Assembly (NCBI GenBank): GCA_033816765.1
Contig: CM066293.1
Span: forward strand, 2,790,001-2,854,000
Direction: 5' to 3'
DNA: 64,000 nucleotides
From: Nothopassalora personata
Lineage: Eukaryota; Ascomycota; Dothideomycetes; Mycosphaerellales; Mycosphaerellaceae
A program made the position numbers and the translations under genes. Below the pieces are notes generated by a model, which searched no databases, was not told the DNA's origin, and worked only from the letters and a program-made list of their open reading frames with translations. Below are positions 24,082-35,620 of this stretch, in pieces; the first letter of the stretch is position 1; every line of letters begins with the position of its first letter.

Positions 24082-25371
24082 GTTGGGCGACACCTGTTCG
24101 TGAACAGATCTCCTTCCTCGAAATGTGCGGAGCAAGAGACAAACATACTCGCTGCAGTTCTTTGAAGGGTTTAGATGAATGTTCTGGGTTCTTGCCTGAT
24201 CCTGTACGTCAAATCGCATGGATGGCCAATGATCGCTTGGCGTGAACACAAAACTTGGCCATGGTTGTCTGCACAGGGGCATGGCTGTCGTGCCTTTCAT
24301 GTCAAATCCTGGATGACCTGGTTGCTAATGCAGCCGCCCCTGCTCGGTGAGGATGAGCCAACACTGTCTACTTTAGGACATTATTACTTGTTTTGTGCAT
24401 ACCGCATCAGAACTCAGATTGTGCACCAAAATAGGATACACGGGTCCGAGGTCCCGGAGTACCGTGCCTTGCAGCAATTAAATCACGTTGGTAGTGATCA
24501 CGGTGTGTGATCGGGGTGGTTCGAGGTTCCCATTTCCATCGTGAACAAGCTTGATCCGAGTGCATTGAAGAAAGGATGCGTCTAACGGAGAATGAAGGTA
24601 TGCAATCACCATATAGTGACGTCAACACAGCAAGTCCACACTCAGCGATATGATGGTCAAGCTACCGAAACTAATATACAGATGGCCCATGGTCCTTGCA
24701 AATCAGACGGAAGTGATTTTGCAACGACTTGCAAATACCACGTACCGCCTGGCTGATTCATGCCAGATAATCAGAGCCAGCGACGCCAACTTCTTTCTGA
24801 GAGCCGAACAGTGTTTCCAAGGCTCCGAAGCAATTTGACGTGGAAGAAGACCGGGCCACTGTAAGCCTGCGCGCTTCTGCTGAAGGGCGAAGGGCACAGT
24901 GAGATGTGTTTGAATTAGCACCGATGAGCCACGAGCGATGATGTTGCAAGTCGGAAGTTGAGGCCATGGCCTGTTGGTATCACATCCAGACCACGGCATA
25001 GTGGTCCATCACGACTGTAAAGGTTGCGACCAGGTGGCATGTTCCACATTGAGTTTCAGGAATGCCGGCCTTCTAGGGCTTCACTCCGAAGGACTGCCTG
25101 CACGATAAGGTCAGGAGATGTGCCCCAGTACAGATCCAACAGCTGCTCATATGCTCAGACTGTCAACTCATTGGGTCGGCTGCGATGTGAGCATGTTGGA
25201 AGGACACCTCCCTGTCGGTGCCATCTGATGCCGAGAACAGCCGTCTTCAGGGCGCAATAATGACGCCTCCTTGTTGGTTCATTGCTACCATCACAGGGAG
25301 TCTCAACTTATGTAGTCGTCGAAGCCTCGACTCCGCTTCTCTATGATGTGTGTGAGCACCCGGACACGAAC
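24082..25371. other. Divergent intergenic region, FAD oxidase and rhodopsin-like gene
   Basis: About 1.3 kb between two divergently transcribed genes, so it should hold both promoters. Short frames on both strands show no family signature, and no RNA gene or repeat is visible. Confidence 0.5.
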
Positions 25372-26786
25372 ATGTCGAAAGTCGATCCAGCACACATACC
25401 TGCAGCGTCAGCGCCTCCGGGCTTCCATTCCAACCTTGAGAATCCAATCACAAAAGACACCAGTGCCGGCGTTGCATTAGCCATCGTGGGCATGGTGGTT
25501 GCGTCGCTCTTCCTGGGCATACGAGTATACACGAAGGCATTCCTCGCGCGGCTGTTTGGCCTTGATGATGTGCTGCTCATAATCGCCTGGGTATATAACT
25601 CGGCCCTATAGTGAAGATGTTGGCTAATAGCGCTCAGATGATCTCCCTGGTCATCCAGATCATAATAGTCCATGAGAAGGTCAATGAGGTGATTGGCACT
25701 CACATATGGGACCTGACGCTTGCGGAGTTCGTGGACCTGGCCCGGTTGACGACCATCGCCAGCGTACTGTACCTGGTGGTAATGGCCTGCTGCAAGATTT
25801 CCATCCTGCTCTTCTATCTGAAGCTGTCGCGTGAGAAGTGGTTCACGTATGCGATCTACGCGACAATGGGCCTGGTGATCTCTTTCAGCACAGCGCTGAC
25901 GCTGGCTCTGATATTTTCTTGCACGCCGCTGGAAAGAGTATGGGATGTTACGATCACTGAAGGGCGTTGTATCAACCAAGGGAAGATTTACCTGGCCACA
26001 GCTGGACTGAATGCTGCGTCTGATATCATTATGCTGGTACGCATTGTTCACAATGGGTGCGTTGCGAGTGTCAGCTGATTGATCTGCCAGTTCCTACCCA
26101 TGCCCATGCTCAAGAAATTGCAAGTGTCTCTCCCGCAGAAGATTGGTCTAATGGCAATTTTCAGCATTGGCTCCGCGACAATGGTGACCAGCTTGATACG
26201 ACTAAGCTTGATGCCGCCTCTGATTAAAGCCACTGATGTGTCCTGGGAACTTACCACGCCGGCCACTTGGATATGTGTCGAAGGCAATCTGGTAGTGATC
26301 TGCGGGTGCTTGCCCATACTCCGACTGTTCCTGCGACATGTTGCTCCGGGGCTGATTGGCGAAGATACGTACGCATCCGGAAGTAATAGCAGGAGGTACA
26401 AGCCAGAGAATGGCTCATCTGAGCTGTCGAATCTGGAAAGGTCGAAGCGAAGCGTATTTAGTCATACTCGCAAGAGCCAATACGATGTGTACACTGGTGA
26501 TCTCGAAAGGGACGATGGATCACAGATATGCATAGTGAATGCAACCGGCAAGCCTGTCGTCGCCATTGACACCACCGACCTAGCAGCTGCGGAACACGTC
26601 GGAAGGCCACCCCCACCACCGCCGGCCCCGAAGAATTACAACCAGTCACAACAAGACTGGCAAGCTTTCCGTGCCTTCGATTCTGCTCATTTGGTTCTCG
26701 CATTGGATAGCGCCAGAGGTCAAACTGTCGATGGAGGCCTCGCGGCGACAAGCTATCGCAGCCACACAAAAAAGCAAGAGCATTGA
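25372..26786 (+). CDS. Fungal rhodopsin-domain integral membrane protein
   Basis: A seven-helix membrane protein of the large fungal 'rhodopsin domain' (PTH11-related) family; members are thought to act in surface sensing. Three exons: 25,372-25,590, 25,638-26,036 and 26,091-26,786, separated by a 47-base intron (GTATAT..CAG, branch GCTAAT) and a 54-base intron (GTACGC..CAG); 437 residues. TM1 is near residues 33-52, followed by the family motif FGLDDVLLIIAW. Central TM segments and a CTPLERVWD loop follow, then SDIIMLFLPMPMLKKLQ across the second splice, which restores the usual motif. The C-terminal ~130 residues are hydrophilic with a Pro run. There is no CFEM domain at the N-terminus. An upstream in-frame ATG at 25,282 would add 30 residues, but the chosen start is directly before a normal N-terminus. 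Confidence 0.85.
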
Positions 26787-27556
26787 GCTGGGCACAGGTT
26801 GCTGCGACCTCAATCGGAGCGGCTGCTCGGGTGGGATAGTATTGTAGAAGTACCAAATGTACCACAAGCGAGATTTGCGGTATTGCTGAGAGGTCATGTC
26901 GTGCCGAGATGCTTCAAAACAACGTCGACACTTGGCACAGCGCGTCCGGAGTGCGGAGCGGCGGTGATGGGCATGGTGTTCCAGCGCGTGCTGGAGGACG
27001 ATATGGCCGCGCAAGGACCTTGCTTTTGAAGGTCGATGCGGTGACCAGAAGCGAAATGGTGTTGCGCAAGACCGGGCGCCCGTCGTAATGATTTGCGGCG
27101 TTCCGTATCTCAACGGCTGATGATGAGAAGACTCTTGTTGCGATTCTAGACACGCCGTACCGAGACAGTATGGCATGGCGTTCAGCAAGCTGGTTGCTCT
27201 CCGATCGAAGCCCTGAGCTCGGAGAAAGCGAAGGAAGCATTGCTGTTGGCGCAGTGGAGATACATAGCAGCCCGTCGCTGCATCATGCTATGTATTCCGA
27301 TAGAAAACTTGTTCTTGTTGGCTGCTCCGCTTGATTTTCTTGGTGGCGGAAGGAGCGCTTGGCGTCACGTGCCCCGCTCAGATGCTCTGACATCCCGGCG
27401 ACGTGGCACCCATCATCCACGCACAGCCAACAAAGGAAAGGGGAAAGGGGAAAGGGGAAAGGCTGCCTCAGGTCCCGAACTTCATGAGGAGACAGACATG
27501 CAGAGGTGATCGTGTCCAAACCCATATGGTCGCCGCCCGCGCGGCTGTCCATCGCC
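26787..27556. other. Intergenic, promoter side of the PTR2 transporter
   Basis: About 770 bases. It contains a GGGGAAA tandem run (about 27,434-27,462) and a CACGTG E-box-type site near 27,366. No gene is recognised. Confidence 0.45.
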
Positions 27557-29517
27557 ATGGGAGTTATCCGCAACATCTTCGCCTCTGGTCAGGGCCCAGC
27601 GTCCGATCGTGGACAGTACGAGCTCCTCCACAACATAGCCGAACGTGAAAGTGCTCTGGCGCAGTTCCATGCGGCAGAGATCGGGCCGCGAGAATCCATT
27701 GCTGGCCGCTCTGTGCGAGACATGGCCGGTGGAGAGGAAGCTCGAGATATGATGCCGACGCGCGAGGCTGCCTATGATGTCGCCACCATGAGCTCCGGCG
27801 TCAGCGAACCCACTGAAGAGGAGAAGAGGACGCTGCGCAAGGTCGCTGACAAGCTGCCCTGGTCTACCTTCCTGGTCGCCGGGGTCGAATTATGCGAGCG
27901 GTTCACTTATTATGGTCTGTCCGGTCCTTTCCAGAACTACATCAGCAACAGTTACCACGACCCGAATGGACTGCCTGGAGCGATCGGCCTCAATCAGAGC
28001 GGAGCTACAGGATTGACGAACTTCTTCCAATTTTGGTGCTATGTCACGCCGGTGGCGGGTGCTATCATTGCCGACCAATATCTCGGAAAGTACTGGACCA
28101 TCTTCTGGTCTGCCATAATCTACATCTTCGGTATCCTGATACTGTTCCTCACCTCCCTGCCGGTCTCGATCGAGAATGGCGCAGCGCTGGGTGGTCTGGT
28201 CACCGCCATGGTCGTTATCGGTCTGGGCACTGGCGGGATCAAGAGCAACGTTTCGCCCATGATTGCAGAGCAATATCGGTCGACCAAGCCCTTCATACGA
28301 ACACTCAGGTCCGGCGAGCGAGTCATCGTCGATCCGGCGGTAACGATTCAGAGGATCTACATGATCTTCTATCTGTGTGAGTATAATCAGGGAGCATACA
28401 CACTCGTGCCTCCGCTGCCCACGTCTCAATATCCTACTGACTCGAGTATTCTCCAGGCATCAATGTTGGATCGCTCTCCTCAATCGCTACTACAGAGATG
28501 GAGTTGCACACAGGTTTCTGGTCTGCATATCTGCTCTGTCTGTGCATGTTCTTCGTTGGTCTCGCAATTCTCATCGCTGGCAAGAAGAAGTATGTCATGC
28601 GACCGCCAAAGGGCTCAGTCATCCCGCACGCATTGAAGGTCTGCTGGATTGGCCTGACCAAGAAGAGTCTTGACGCCGCGAAGCCAGAGTACCTCGAGGA
28701 GTCTACAGGCCGACAGGCTGGCACCGTACCCTGGGATGGTCTGTTCGTCGAGGAAGTGCGACGTGCGCTTGTTGCGTGCAAAGTCTTCTTGTTCTACCCC
28801 ATCTACTGGGTCGTTTATGGTCAGATGATCAACAACTTCATCTCACAGGCTGGTCAGATGCAACTTCATGGAATTCCGAACGATATCATGGCCAACTTTG
28901 ACCCGATCACGATCATAATCTTCATCCCCATCTGCGATCGCATCTTCTACCCTGCTCTTCGCAAGATCGGCATTGAGTTTAAGCCCATCACAAGAATTAC
29001 ATGGGGCTTCTTTCTGGGTGCAGCCTCAATGGCCTACGCTGCTGGTGTACAGAAACTGATCTACGAATCTGGACCTTGCTACGACGCTCCTGGCGCTTGT
29101 GCAGCTGCGAAGCAACCGGACGGCACTTTTGCACCCAACAATGTGCATGTTGCCGTGCAAACGCCTGCCTACCTTCTGATTGGCTTGTCTGAGATCTTCG
29201 CAAGCATTACAGGCCTGGAGTACGCCTTCACCAAGGCACCACCAAGTATGAAGTCCTTCATTATGAGCATGTTCCTACTCACGAACGCCGTTGGAGCTGC
29301 GCTAGGAGCTGCATTGTCACCGACTGCAGTGGACCCAAAGCTTCTCTGGATGTACACTGGTCTTGCAGCTTCTTGCTTCGCGGCTGGCTGTCTTTTCTGG
29401 GTCATCTACAGGAAGTTGAACTACACGGAGGATGCGATGAACAAGCTTGAGCAGTATGGCGAAAAGGCAGTGCCAGTCGAAGACGTGACCGGAGCACGCA
29501 GCATCAACGACGTATGA
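27557..29517 (+). CDS. PTR2/POT-family proton-coupled peptide transporter
   Basis: Imports di- and tripeptides with protons across the plasma membrane. Two exons, 27,557-28,376 and 28,457-29,517, with an 80-base intron (GTGAGT..CAG) that joins FYLC to INVGSLSS, a conserved POT stretch; 626 residues, the usual length for fungal PTR2. The E-x-x-E-R-F-x-Y-Y-G motif that defines the family is at residues 111-120. A GLGTGGIKSNVSP block follows, then PIYWVVYGQMINNFISQAGQM and an ASITGLEYAFTKAPPSMKS block near the C-terminal helices. The start is the first ATG in the frame; the N-terminal ~95 residues are hydrophilic and variable in the family, so a later Met is possible. No damage is seen. Confidence 0.92.
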
Positions 29518-30009
29518 GCGACGGGCGACTTTATGAGACATTGGTAGCACAATGATAAGCTTCATGAACCCTTGGATCGTCTTTCAGCACTTCCTACTCA
29601 CGGAAGAGCTAGCCGCGAAGGAGCTCCTAGCAGATCCTGCAGAATGAAGCGGCATGTGTATCGCGGTGGGCTCATGAGTAAGCTATGTGTTGCAGGCAGC
29701 TTCTGTGAGGTTCGACGCCCAAAGGTCTCGACTCACGACATATGGACTGGAAATAACAACGGCCCCTGGCCAAATATGGTGCCCACTTACACAAGGCCTT
29801 TACTGCCTTTCATTCGCGACGATAGCAACACGGCAGCGCAGCACCTGCTGGTAAGGCAGAAGTGTTGCGGCGTACGCTTCAGTCCGGCCAACTTGCATAG
29901 GAATAAGTTGTCCAGAGCATTCTGCGCAGGTTTATATCGCTGTCGCATTTAAGCGTCACGGCCGCCTCTCTGGTCAGAAGCCCTCGCAACCGGCGACCCC
30001 ACCGACAGC
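29518..30009. other. Intergenic
   Basis: About 490 bases after the transporter. One short frame (from 29,572) shows no recognisable features. Confidence 0.45.
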
Positions 30010-30690
30010 ATGACCACACATACACCCAAAACGAAGACAGTATACCCTTTCCTCGAGCCTACGTTCGTGGAGAACATCGTCATCAGACCTACTGGACACC
30101 TTCTCCTCACTACCTTCCGCGAAGGCTCAGTCTACAGCCTCGAACCTGACGCCACCTCGCCAGAGCCACAACTCGTCGCCAAAATGTCCGGCACTACTGC
30201 CTTAACCCGCATCGTCCAGATCGAGAGAGATACATACGCCGTCACCGGTGGCATTGAGGCAGGACCGATGAAGGTCAAGAAGGAGAATGGTGCGGGAGGG
30301 TTATGGAAGTACAGCTCCGATGATTTGATTGATGCTGGGTATCTTGCAAAAGGACTCTATGCTCTACCAGAACGCTCATTACGCCGATGTTTCATGCTTG
30401 GGCCCAGGCTTATGCTGACCCGAATACTCCATGCTGCATACAATGCTCATGCGACATTCCATGCTGGAGACCAGAGGTCGGCCAATCCAGCGATAAAGTG
30501 AAATTACGCTGTTGTCGACATTCCCGATGGTCTGCGGCCGATCTGCTTCTTGCTGAACGCTCAAACGCTTTCCCGCTTCGGTCGCAATGGACTCTGTTCC
30601 TGCACAGGAAGTTCATGTCCATGGTCGAAATTGTACCTTGTGGTACTGTGAGCCGCCGCGAAGTCAGTCTCTTGCCTCATCATCAATGAC
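30010..30690 (+). pseudogene. Decayed SMP-30/gluconolactonase-like beta-propeller gene
   Basis: The first ~105 residues of the frame starting at 30,010 resemble fungal six-bladed beta-propeller proteins of the SMP-30 type: EPTFVENIVIRPTGHLLLTT, then a VAKMSGTTALTRIVQIERDT block and TYAVTGGIEAG..KV. After GGLWKYSSDD the sequence stops matching the family and the frame ends at 30,501, about half the usual length. A propeller-like IPDGLRPI..LLNAQT piece reappears in another frame near 30,515-30,560. This fits a gene broken by indels, not by RIP. It is convergent with the RTA1 gene. A genuinely short protein cannot be ruled out. Confidence 0.5.
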
Positions 30691-30704
30691 ACTCGCGGGA
30701 AGAC

Positions 30705-31689
30705 TTACACATCCTTAGTGCCAATGATTTTGTCACTCATTTTGCCATGGCCACGAATGAGAGCCGCAACCTCCGAAGGGTGAATCCAGTTCATGACGAC
30801 CATAGCCAAGAACATGAGCAAAGCATCGAAGATGAAGAGGTAGATCTCATGGCTGATGATGTAGCCGCTGAAGCCTTGAGCATACTCAACCAGACGAATC
30901 AGGCATCGAACGAAGATCATGACGCTGACGAGGTATAGACTGATCATGTGCTTCTCCCAGGGATAGCGGCCGCACTTTGCAGTCGGTGACCTGCGCACGC
31001 GTGCGTGGAAGACTGCTCCGGCCACGACGAAGAGGAAGAAAAAGATTAGTTGTAGGACAAGACCACCCATGATGATGTTTGTGCCGGTGTCGACGCTGTC
31101 GCCGCCCATAGCCAACAGACCACCTCCTAAGAGACGTTGTAAGTCCTTCGATCGACGTTGAGATTCCGCGAGTGCTTACCAGAAGCTTGCATGAGGAAAG
31201 ACAATACATCACCGCACACGAAGATGGTCGTCAGCCACTTCCTCCGAATGAAGAGCGCATGGTCCGCATCGACCATCAACACGATCCGGGCCAACTCCAT
31301 GTAGATGGATGCCGCGAAGAGTGCTGGGGCAACGAGGAGCAGGATGCTCTGGATGATGTACGGGCCTAGTGTCCAGTCAGGCGTTTGCTGTGCCGACACG
31401 GCACGCCCAATGTAACCGATGACTTCGAAGACGCCTCCAATACAGAAGGGGACCATAAACCAGGTTCTGGTGCGGAACATCTGCCAGAGGTGCAGAACGG
31501 TTGTGAGGAGGAAAAGGATGACGAAGACTACGGCACCGGCCTTTTCAAACGACGATTCGAGTTAGTCTCTCCGTCTCAGAATGGATGTCTCAGGGCAATG
31601 GGGTTCTAGTCGAGTCTTACCATCGAAGGGTTGTAGTGGTAGTACTCGAAGTTGGACAGGGCACTGTCATCTTGGCGGGCAACCAACAT
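30705..31689 (-). CDS. RTA1-family lipid-translocating membrane protein
   Basis: A seven-helix membrane protein of the RTA1/RSB1/RTM1 family, linked in yeast to sphingoid-base export and resistance to membrane-active compounds. Three exons on the minus strand: 31,621-31,689, 31,180-31,540 and 30,705-31,126, with introns of 80 bases (GTAAGA..AAAAG) and 53 bases (GTAAGC..TTAG); 283 residues. Splicing joins YYHYNPSM to AGAVVFVILFLLTTVLHLWQ, the usual TM1 start, and LSFLMQAS to GGGLLAMGG, the family's central motif. Later motifs include the FVRCLIRLVEYAQG block and HEIYLFIFDALLMF. Both junctions restore conserved blocks, so the model is firm. The exported lipid is unknown. Confidence 0.92.
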
Positions 31690-32153
31690 GGTTGCGATGT
31701 ATGTCGATGCTGTGGTAGATTTTGTGTTCGGTGGTCAAGAAGCTGTGTGGGTAACTGTTGTCGGATTAGACTATCGTGCGTCAAGGTACTGCCAACACGA
31801 GCTACATACAGTACTTTCTGTCGTCGCCTGGTCGTGTTCGTCGTATTGACGGATCGAGCCGTGCGAAAGGAACGAAGTAGGTCCGATCAACGCATCGGAA
31901 AAAAGTCCTTCTTCCTCCTAGCGACAGAAATCTTTTCAGTCTCTGTCGTCGTTCGTTCGTCGAGAGCGACAAACGCCTCGCGAACGAACACATGCTGATA
32001 TGAGGCCGCCAAGCCTCCCGTCGGCAAGATCTTATTCTATGCTTGTATGGGAATTGTTCGGCCCTCCGCATCGCTGCCCATCTCCCATGATCGCATGTTA
32101 TAACGTCATTTCCGAGTGATGATACATACTGTACAAAGCACAGCACAGCAGCG
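31690..32153. other. Intergenic, promoter side of RTA1 gene
   Basis: About 460 bases with no gene recognised; it lies between divergent frames. A few CTTCTT/TTTTCC tracts are present near 31.9 kb. Confidence 0.4.
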
Positions 32154-32815
32154 ATGCCCTTCCTAGAGCGCTCAGATGCGACCATCTTCTACACCGACCA
32201 AGGAGATGGGCAACCGGTATTGCTACTCCACGGCTATGCCTGCGATTCTCACGATTGGAGCTTTCAGATTCCGGTACTGTTGAAGCAAATGGACCTTAGA
32301 GGACATGGCAGATCCATTGCACCGAAGAAAAAAGCGTCGTATAGCTGGGACAAGCTGGCCGATGATGCCGTTGCATTGATCCGTAGCCTTCACGTCGGCC
32401 CTTTCATCCTCGTAGGCCATTCGATGAGCACTTGCATAGCTTCCATGATTCTCGTCACCTCCCTTGCTCCATCATCGACATACCGCATAACTTGAGAAAT
32501 CCAGCAGTCAACGGCTTGCTGCTGACTCCGCAATCCAGTGTTCAGCAGGGCGCGAAGGAGCTGCCATGTTCGACGTTAGAACGAAGCCGAGGTCGAATCA
32601 TCTGGCTTCCTTCCATTGTATATCTATCATACTTGCGTCGCAGTGCAGATCGACGCATTCTACTCACGCGACAGGCACAGCATCGAAAATCCTCCATTGA
32701 TCATAGTCATGCTTTCTGTGATGACGACTGCGTGCTATGCAAGAAGCTCGCCGCCTTCGCACAGTTCGTACCTCGTAATCGTCGAGAACTCGATCTGACA
32801 AGACCTCCGCGATGA
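32154..32815 (+). pseudogene. Broken alpha/beta hydrolase
   Basis: The N-terminal part reads as an alpha/beta hydrolase: VLLLHGYACDSHDW (oxyanion-hole HG), then MDLRGHGRS and FILVGHSMSTCIASMIL. About seven residues normally found before MDLRGHGRS are missing (IPVLLKQ runs straight into it), suggesting a small in-frame deletion. The nucleophile elbow reads G-H-S-M-S, where family members have G-x-S-x-G, so the last Gly is lost. The frame then ends at 32,495, well short of the ~280 residues expected. Downstream to 32.8 kb only unrelated short frames are seen. The damage is by indel and substitution and does not look like RIP. Confidence 0.6.
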
Positions 32816-33031
32816 CGGACTCTAGCGCCAAAGCCACCTGCCCGAGTGGCATCCTTCCACATCTCGTCGTTCCTGCGAGTTGCTTCCTTGACTTCAGTAA
32901 ACACGAGTCTACATCCCTCAAAGAATTGGTCCTAGGGTGTGGTGTACAGTTGAGAGACATGCCCTGGAACCAACTATTTCTTTGACCTTGGCATATCTTC
33001 ACTAATGCGCCTAGATTGGACCCAGCATACC
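32500..33031. other. Hydrolase remnant tail and GH3 promoter region
   Basis: No conserved frame. It presumably contains the eroded 3' part of the hydrolase and the upstream region of the beta-glucosidase gene. Confidence 0.4.
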
Positions 33032-35620
33032 ATGACGCGTATTTGGACGGCATGCGCCATCGCCTTGGGCTTTCAGACAGTCCATTCACAATCAACAACA
33101 GCCGACTGTTCAGTCTCAGCGTCGTCGATCGAAGCCTCTCCAATCGCAAGCATCATCGGCCAAACAGGAATTGTCCCAGAGAACCTTGTCGATGCAGCAG
33201 CAGTGGTCCTGGCCGGCATCGCCAATACAAACCAGCGACAAATCAGCAGCGCCTTAAACCAGACCGGCATCGGTCCCCGAAAACGGTGCGATCCATCGGG
33301 TTACTACGACTATGGTCACTCACCCGCGGTCTACCCCTCGCCAGAAGGCAGCGGAGATGGTCTATGGACGAGCGCATACGCTCAAGCCAGAGCTCTCGTA
33401 GCGCAAATGACTGATGAGGAGAAGAATGCCATCGTGACCCCAGCGAACGATACGCAAGGCTGCTCTGGTTTCACTGGAAACGTCTCACGTCTTACCTTCC
33501 CAGGACTTTGTCTGAACGATGCATCTTCTGGCGTCCGGCTCAGTGATACCGCCAACGTGAATGGGTACCCCGCCGGTCTGTCTGTGGGGGCGAGCTGGGA
33601 CAAGGGTCTGGCCTGGTGGCGAGCGAACTACATCGGCAAAGAATTCAAAGCAAAGGGTGTCAACGTTGCTCTCGGACCCGTCGTGGGGCCTTTGGGACGT
33701 CTTGCGAAAGGCGGCAGAAACTGGGAGGGCTTCTCGAATGATCCTTACCTCGCTGGTTCTCTGGTGGAGCCTACGGTCCAGGGATTGCAACAGAGCGTGA
33801 TCTCGTGCGTGAAGCATTACATTGCGAATGAGCAGGAGACGAATCGGAATCCGTTCCTGCAGGGGTTCCCACTGCCGCTGGGGATCAATCTGAATAATTC
33901 GGTGAGCTCGAATCTGGATGATCGGACGATGCATGAGCTTTACCTGTGGCCTTTCTACGACGCGGTTAAGGCTGGTGCTGGGTCGGTTATGTGTTCCTAC
34001 AACCGCATCAATAACAGCTATGGATGCCAGAACAGTGCGACGCTCAACGGGCTGCTCAAGACGGAGCTGGGATTTCGAGGGTTCGTGCTGTCGGACTGGT
34101 ACGCTCAGCACACTGGCATCGCGAGCGCGGATGCGGGTATGGATATGGTCATGCCATCTGGTGCGTACTGGGGTAACAATCAACTTGCCACTGCGGTCAG
34201 CAATGGGTCCATGAATGCAACACGTCTAGACGACATGGCCACGCGGATTCTGGCTGCTTGGTATAGGTATGCGCCCTTCACTGCACCTGGCATTAGAGCC
34301 AACGATGAGACGGATGCTCGTGAAGCTGCAGCTAATCAGATCATCTTCCAATCCGCAGTGGAAGGGCACGTTCTGGTGAAGAATGAGAAAGGTGCTCTTC
34401 CGCTGAAGAAGCCTGCTGCGTTGTCACTCTTTGGATGGGATGCTATCAGTGGCTCGAACACCTCAGCTTCACAACCTGATCTGTACCCAGTGAGTCTGGC
34501 CAATACACAGCAATACACCAATGGCGACCCCTTCGGTGGCCTGCAGTACCTCATGTTCGCCGCTTCGGTGATGCAACCCGGAACCTCCTACCCCTCGATC
34601 GCCTTGAATGGCACGATCATCAGCGGCGGCGGATCAGGTGGCATCACTCCCGCCTCAATGGTCTCTCCCTTCGATGCGATCAAGCGCCAGACGGGCCTTG
34701 ACGGGACGATTCTATACACGGACTTCATCTCCCAAAATCCTCCCGTGCAACCCAGCGATGCATGCTTGGTGCTCATCAACTCGCAATCCGCCGAGACAGC
34801 TGATCGCAGCACACTGGCAGACGAGTCCTCCGATACACTAGTCACCAACGTCGCAGCGCAATGCAGCAACACCGTCGTCGTGATCCACAACGCCGGAATC
34901 CGCTTAGTGGACCGCTGGATCGACCACCCAAACGTCACAGCAGCCATCTACGCCCATCTCCCAGGCCAAGCCTCGGGCGCCGCCCTCGTCGAAATCCTCT
35001 ACGGCCGTCAATCTCCCTCTGGACGTCTCCCCTACACCGTCGCCAAGCAAGAATCAGACTACGGCACTCTCCTGAACGCCACCCACCCCGACGCACAGCA
35101 CCCTCAATACTCCCAATCCAACTTCTCCGAAGGCGTCCACATCGACTATCGAGACTTGATCAATCGCAACATCACCCCCCGCTTCGCCTTCGGCTACGGC
35201 CTCACGTACACAACCTTCAGCTACTCCAACCTCACCATCCACCTCGACCCCTCCACCAACCGCTCCCTCGCACCCCCAGACGCCGGCACCCAAGCCCCCG
35301 AAGGCGGCCTCGCGAGTCTGTACGAGGACATCGCCACGGCGAAGATTACAGTGACGAACACGGGCGCCGTTGCAGCGGCGGAGGTGGCGCAGCTGTATCT
35401 TGGGATCCCGGGGAGTGGGGTGGACAAGGCATTGAGGGGGTTTGAGAAACTTTGGATCCTGCCTGGTGGGGAGGTGGAGTGTACGTTTCCTCTGAGGAGG
35501 CGCGATTTGAGTGTGTGGGATGCGGGGAGGCAGATGTGGATGTTGAAGGAGGGGGGGTATGAGGTGTTTGTGGGGAAGAGTGTGTGGGATGTGTGTTTGA
35601 CTGGGAAGTTTCGTTTGTAG
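33032..35620 (+). CDS. Secreted GH3 beta-glucosidase
   Basis: Hydrolyses terminal beta-linked glucose from cello-oligosaccharides or glycosides outside the cell. Intronless. The frame opens at 33,005 (871 residues), but the Met at 33,032 begins a clean signal peptide (MTRIWTACAIALGFQTVHS), giving 862 residues, usual for secreted fungal GH3 enzymes. In the 871-residue numbering, the substrate-binding GRNWEGFSNDPYL block is at 237-249 and KHYIANEQETNR at 270-281. The catalytic nucleophile is Asp364 in FVLSDWYAQHTG, and Glu597 in INSQSAETADRS is the likely acid/base. The second GH3 domain and a C-terminal fibronectin-III-like domain (after FAFGYGLTYTTF, about residues 740-865) are complete. Numerous N-x-S/T sites fit a secreted glycoprotein. 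No damage is seen. Confidence 0.93.
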   Translation: MTRIWTACAIALGFQTVHSQSTTADCSVSASSIEASPIASIIGQTGIVPENLVDAAAVVLAGIANTNQRQISSALNQTGIGPRKRCDPSGYYDYGHSPAVYPSPEGSGDGLWTSAYAQARALVAQMTDEEKNAIVTPANDTQGCSGFTGNVSRLTFPGLCLNDASSGVRLSDTANVNGYPAGLSVGASWDKGLAWWRANYIGKEFKAKGVNVALGPVVGPLGRLAKGGRNWEGFSNDPYLAGSLVEPTVQGLQQSVISCVKHYIANEQETNRNPFLQGFPLPLGINLNNSVSSNLDDRTMHELYLWPFYDAVKAGAGSVMCSYNRINNSYGCQNSATLNGLLKTELGFRGFVLSDWYAQHTGIASADAGMDMVMPSGAYWGNNQLATAVSNGSMNATRLDDMATRILAAWYRYAPFTAPGIRANDETDAREAAANQIIFQSAVEGHVLVKNEKGALPLKKPAALSLFGWDAISGSNTSASQPDLYPVSLANTQQYTNGDPFGGLQYLMFAASVMQPGTSYPSIALNGTIISGGGSGGITPASMVSPFDAIKRQTGLDGTILYTDFISQNPPVQPSDACLVLINSQSAETADRSTLADESSDTLVTNVAAQCSNTVVVIHNAGIRLVDRWIDHPNVTAAIYAHLPGQASGAALVEILYGRQSPSGRLPYTVAKQESDYGTLLNATHPDAQHPQYSQSNFSEGVHIDYRDLINRNITPRFAFGYGLTYTTFSYSNLTIHLDPSTNRSLAPPDAGTQAPEGGLASLYEDIATAKITVTNTGAVAAAEVAQLYLGIPGSGVDKALRGFEKLWILPGGEVECTFPLRRRDLSVWDAGRQMWMLKEGGYEVFVGKSVWDVCLTGKFRL

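Noticed and set aside
27436..27462. GGGGAAA tandem run
   Set aside because: Looked at as a possible telomere-like or regulatory repeat, but it is too short and irregular to support more than a simple repeat in a promoter.
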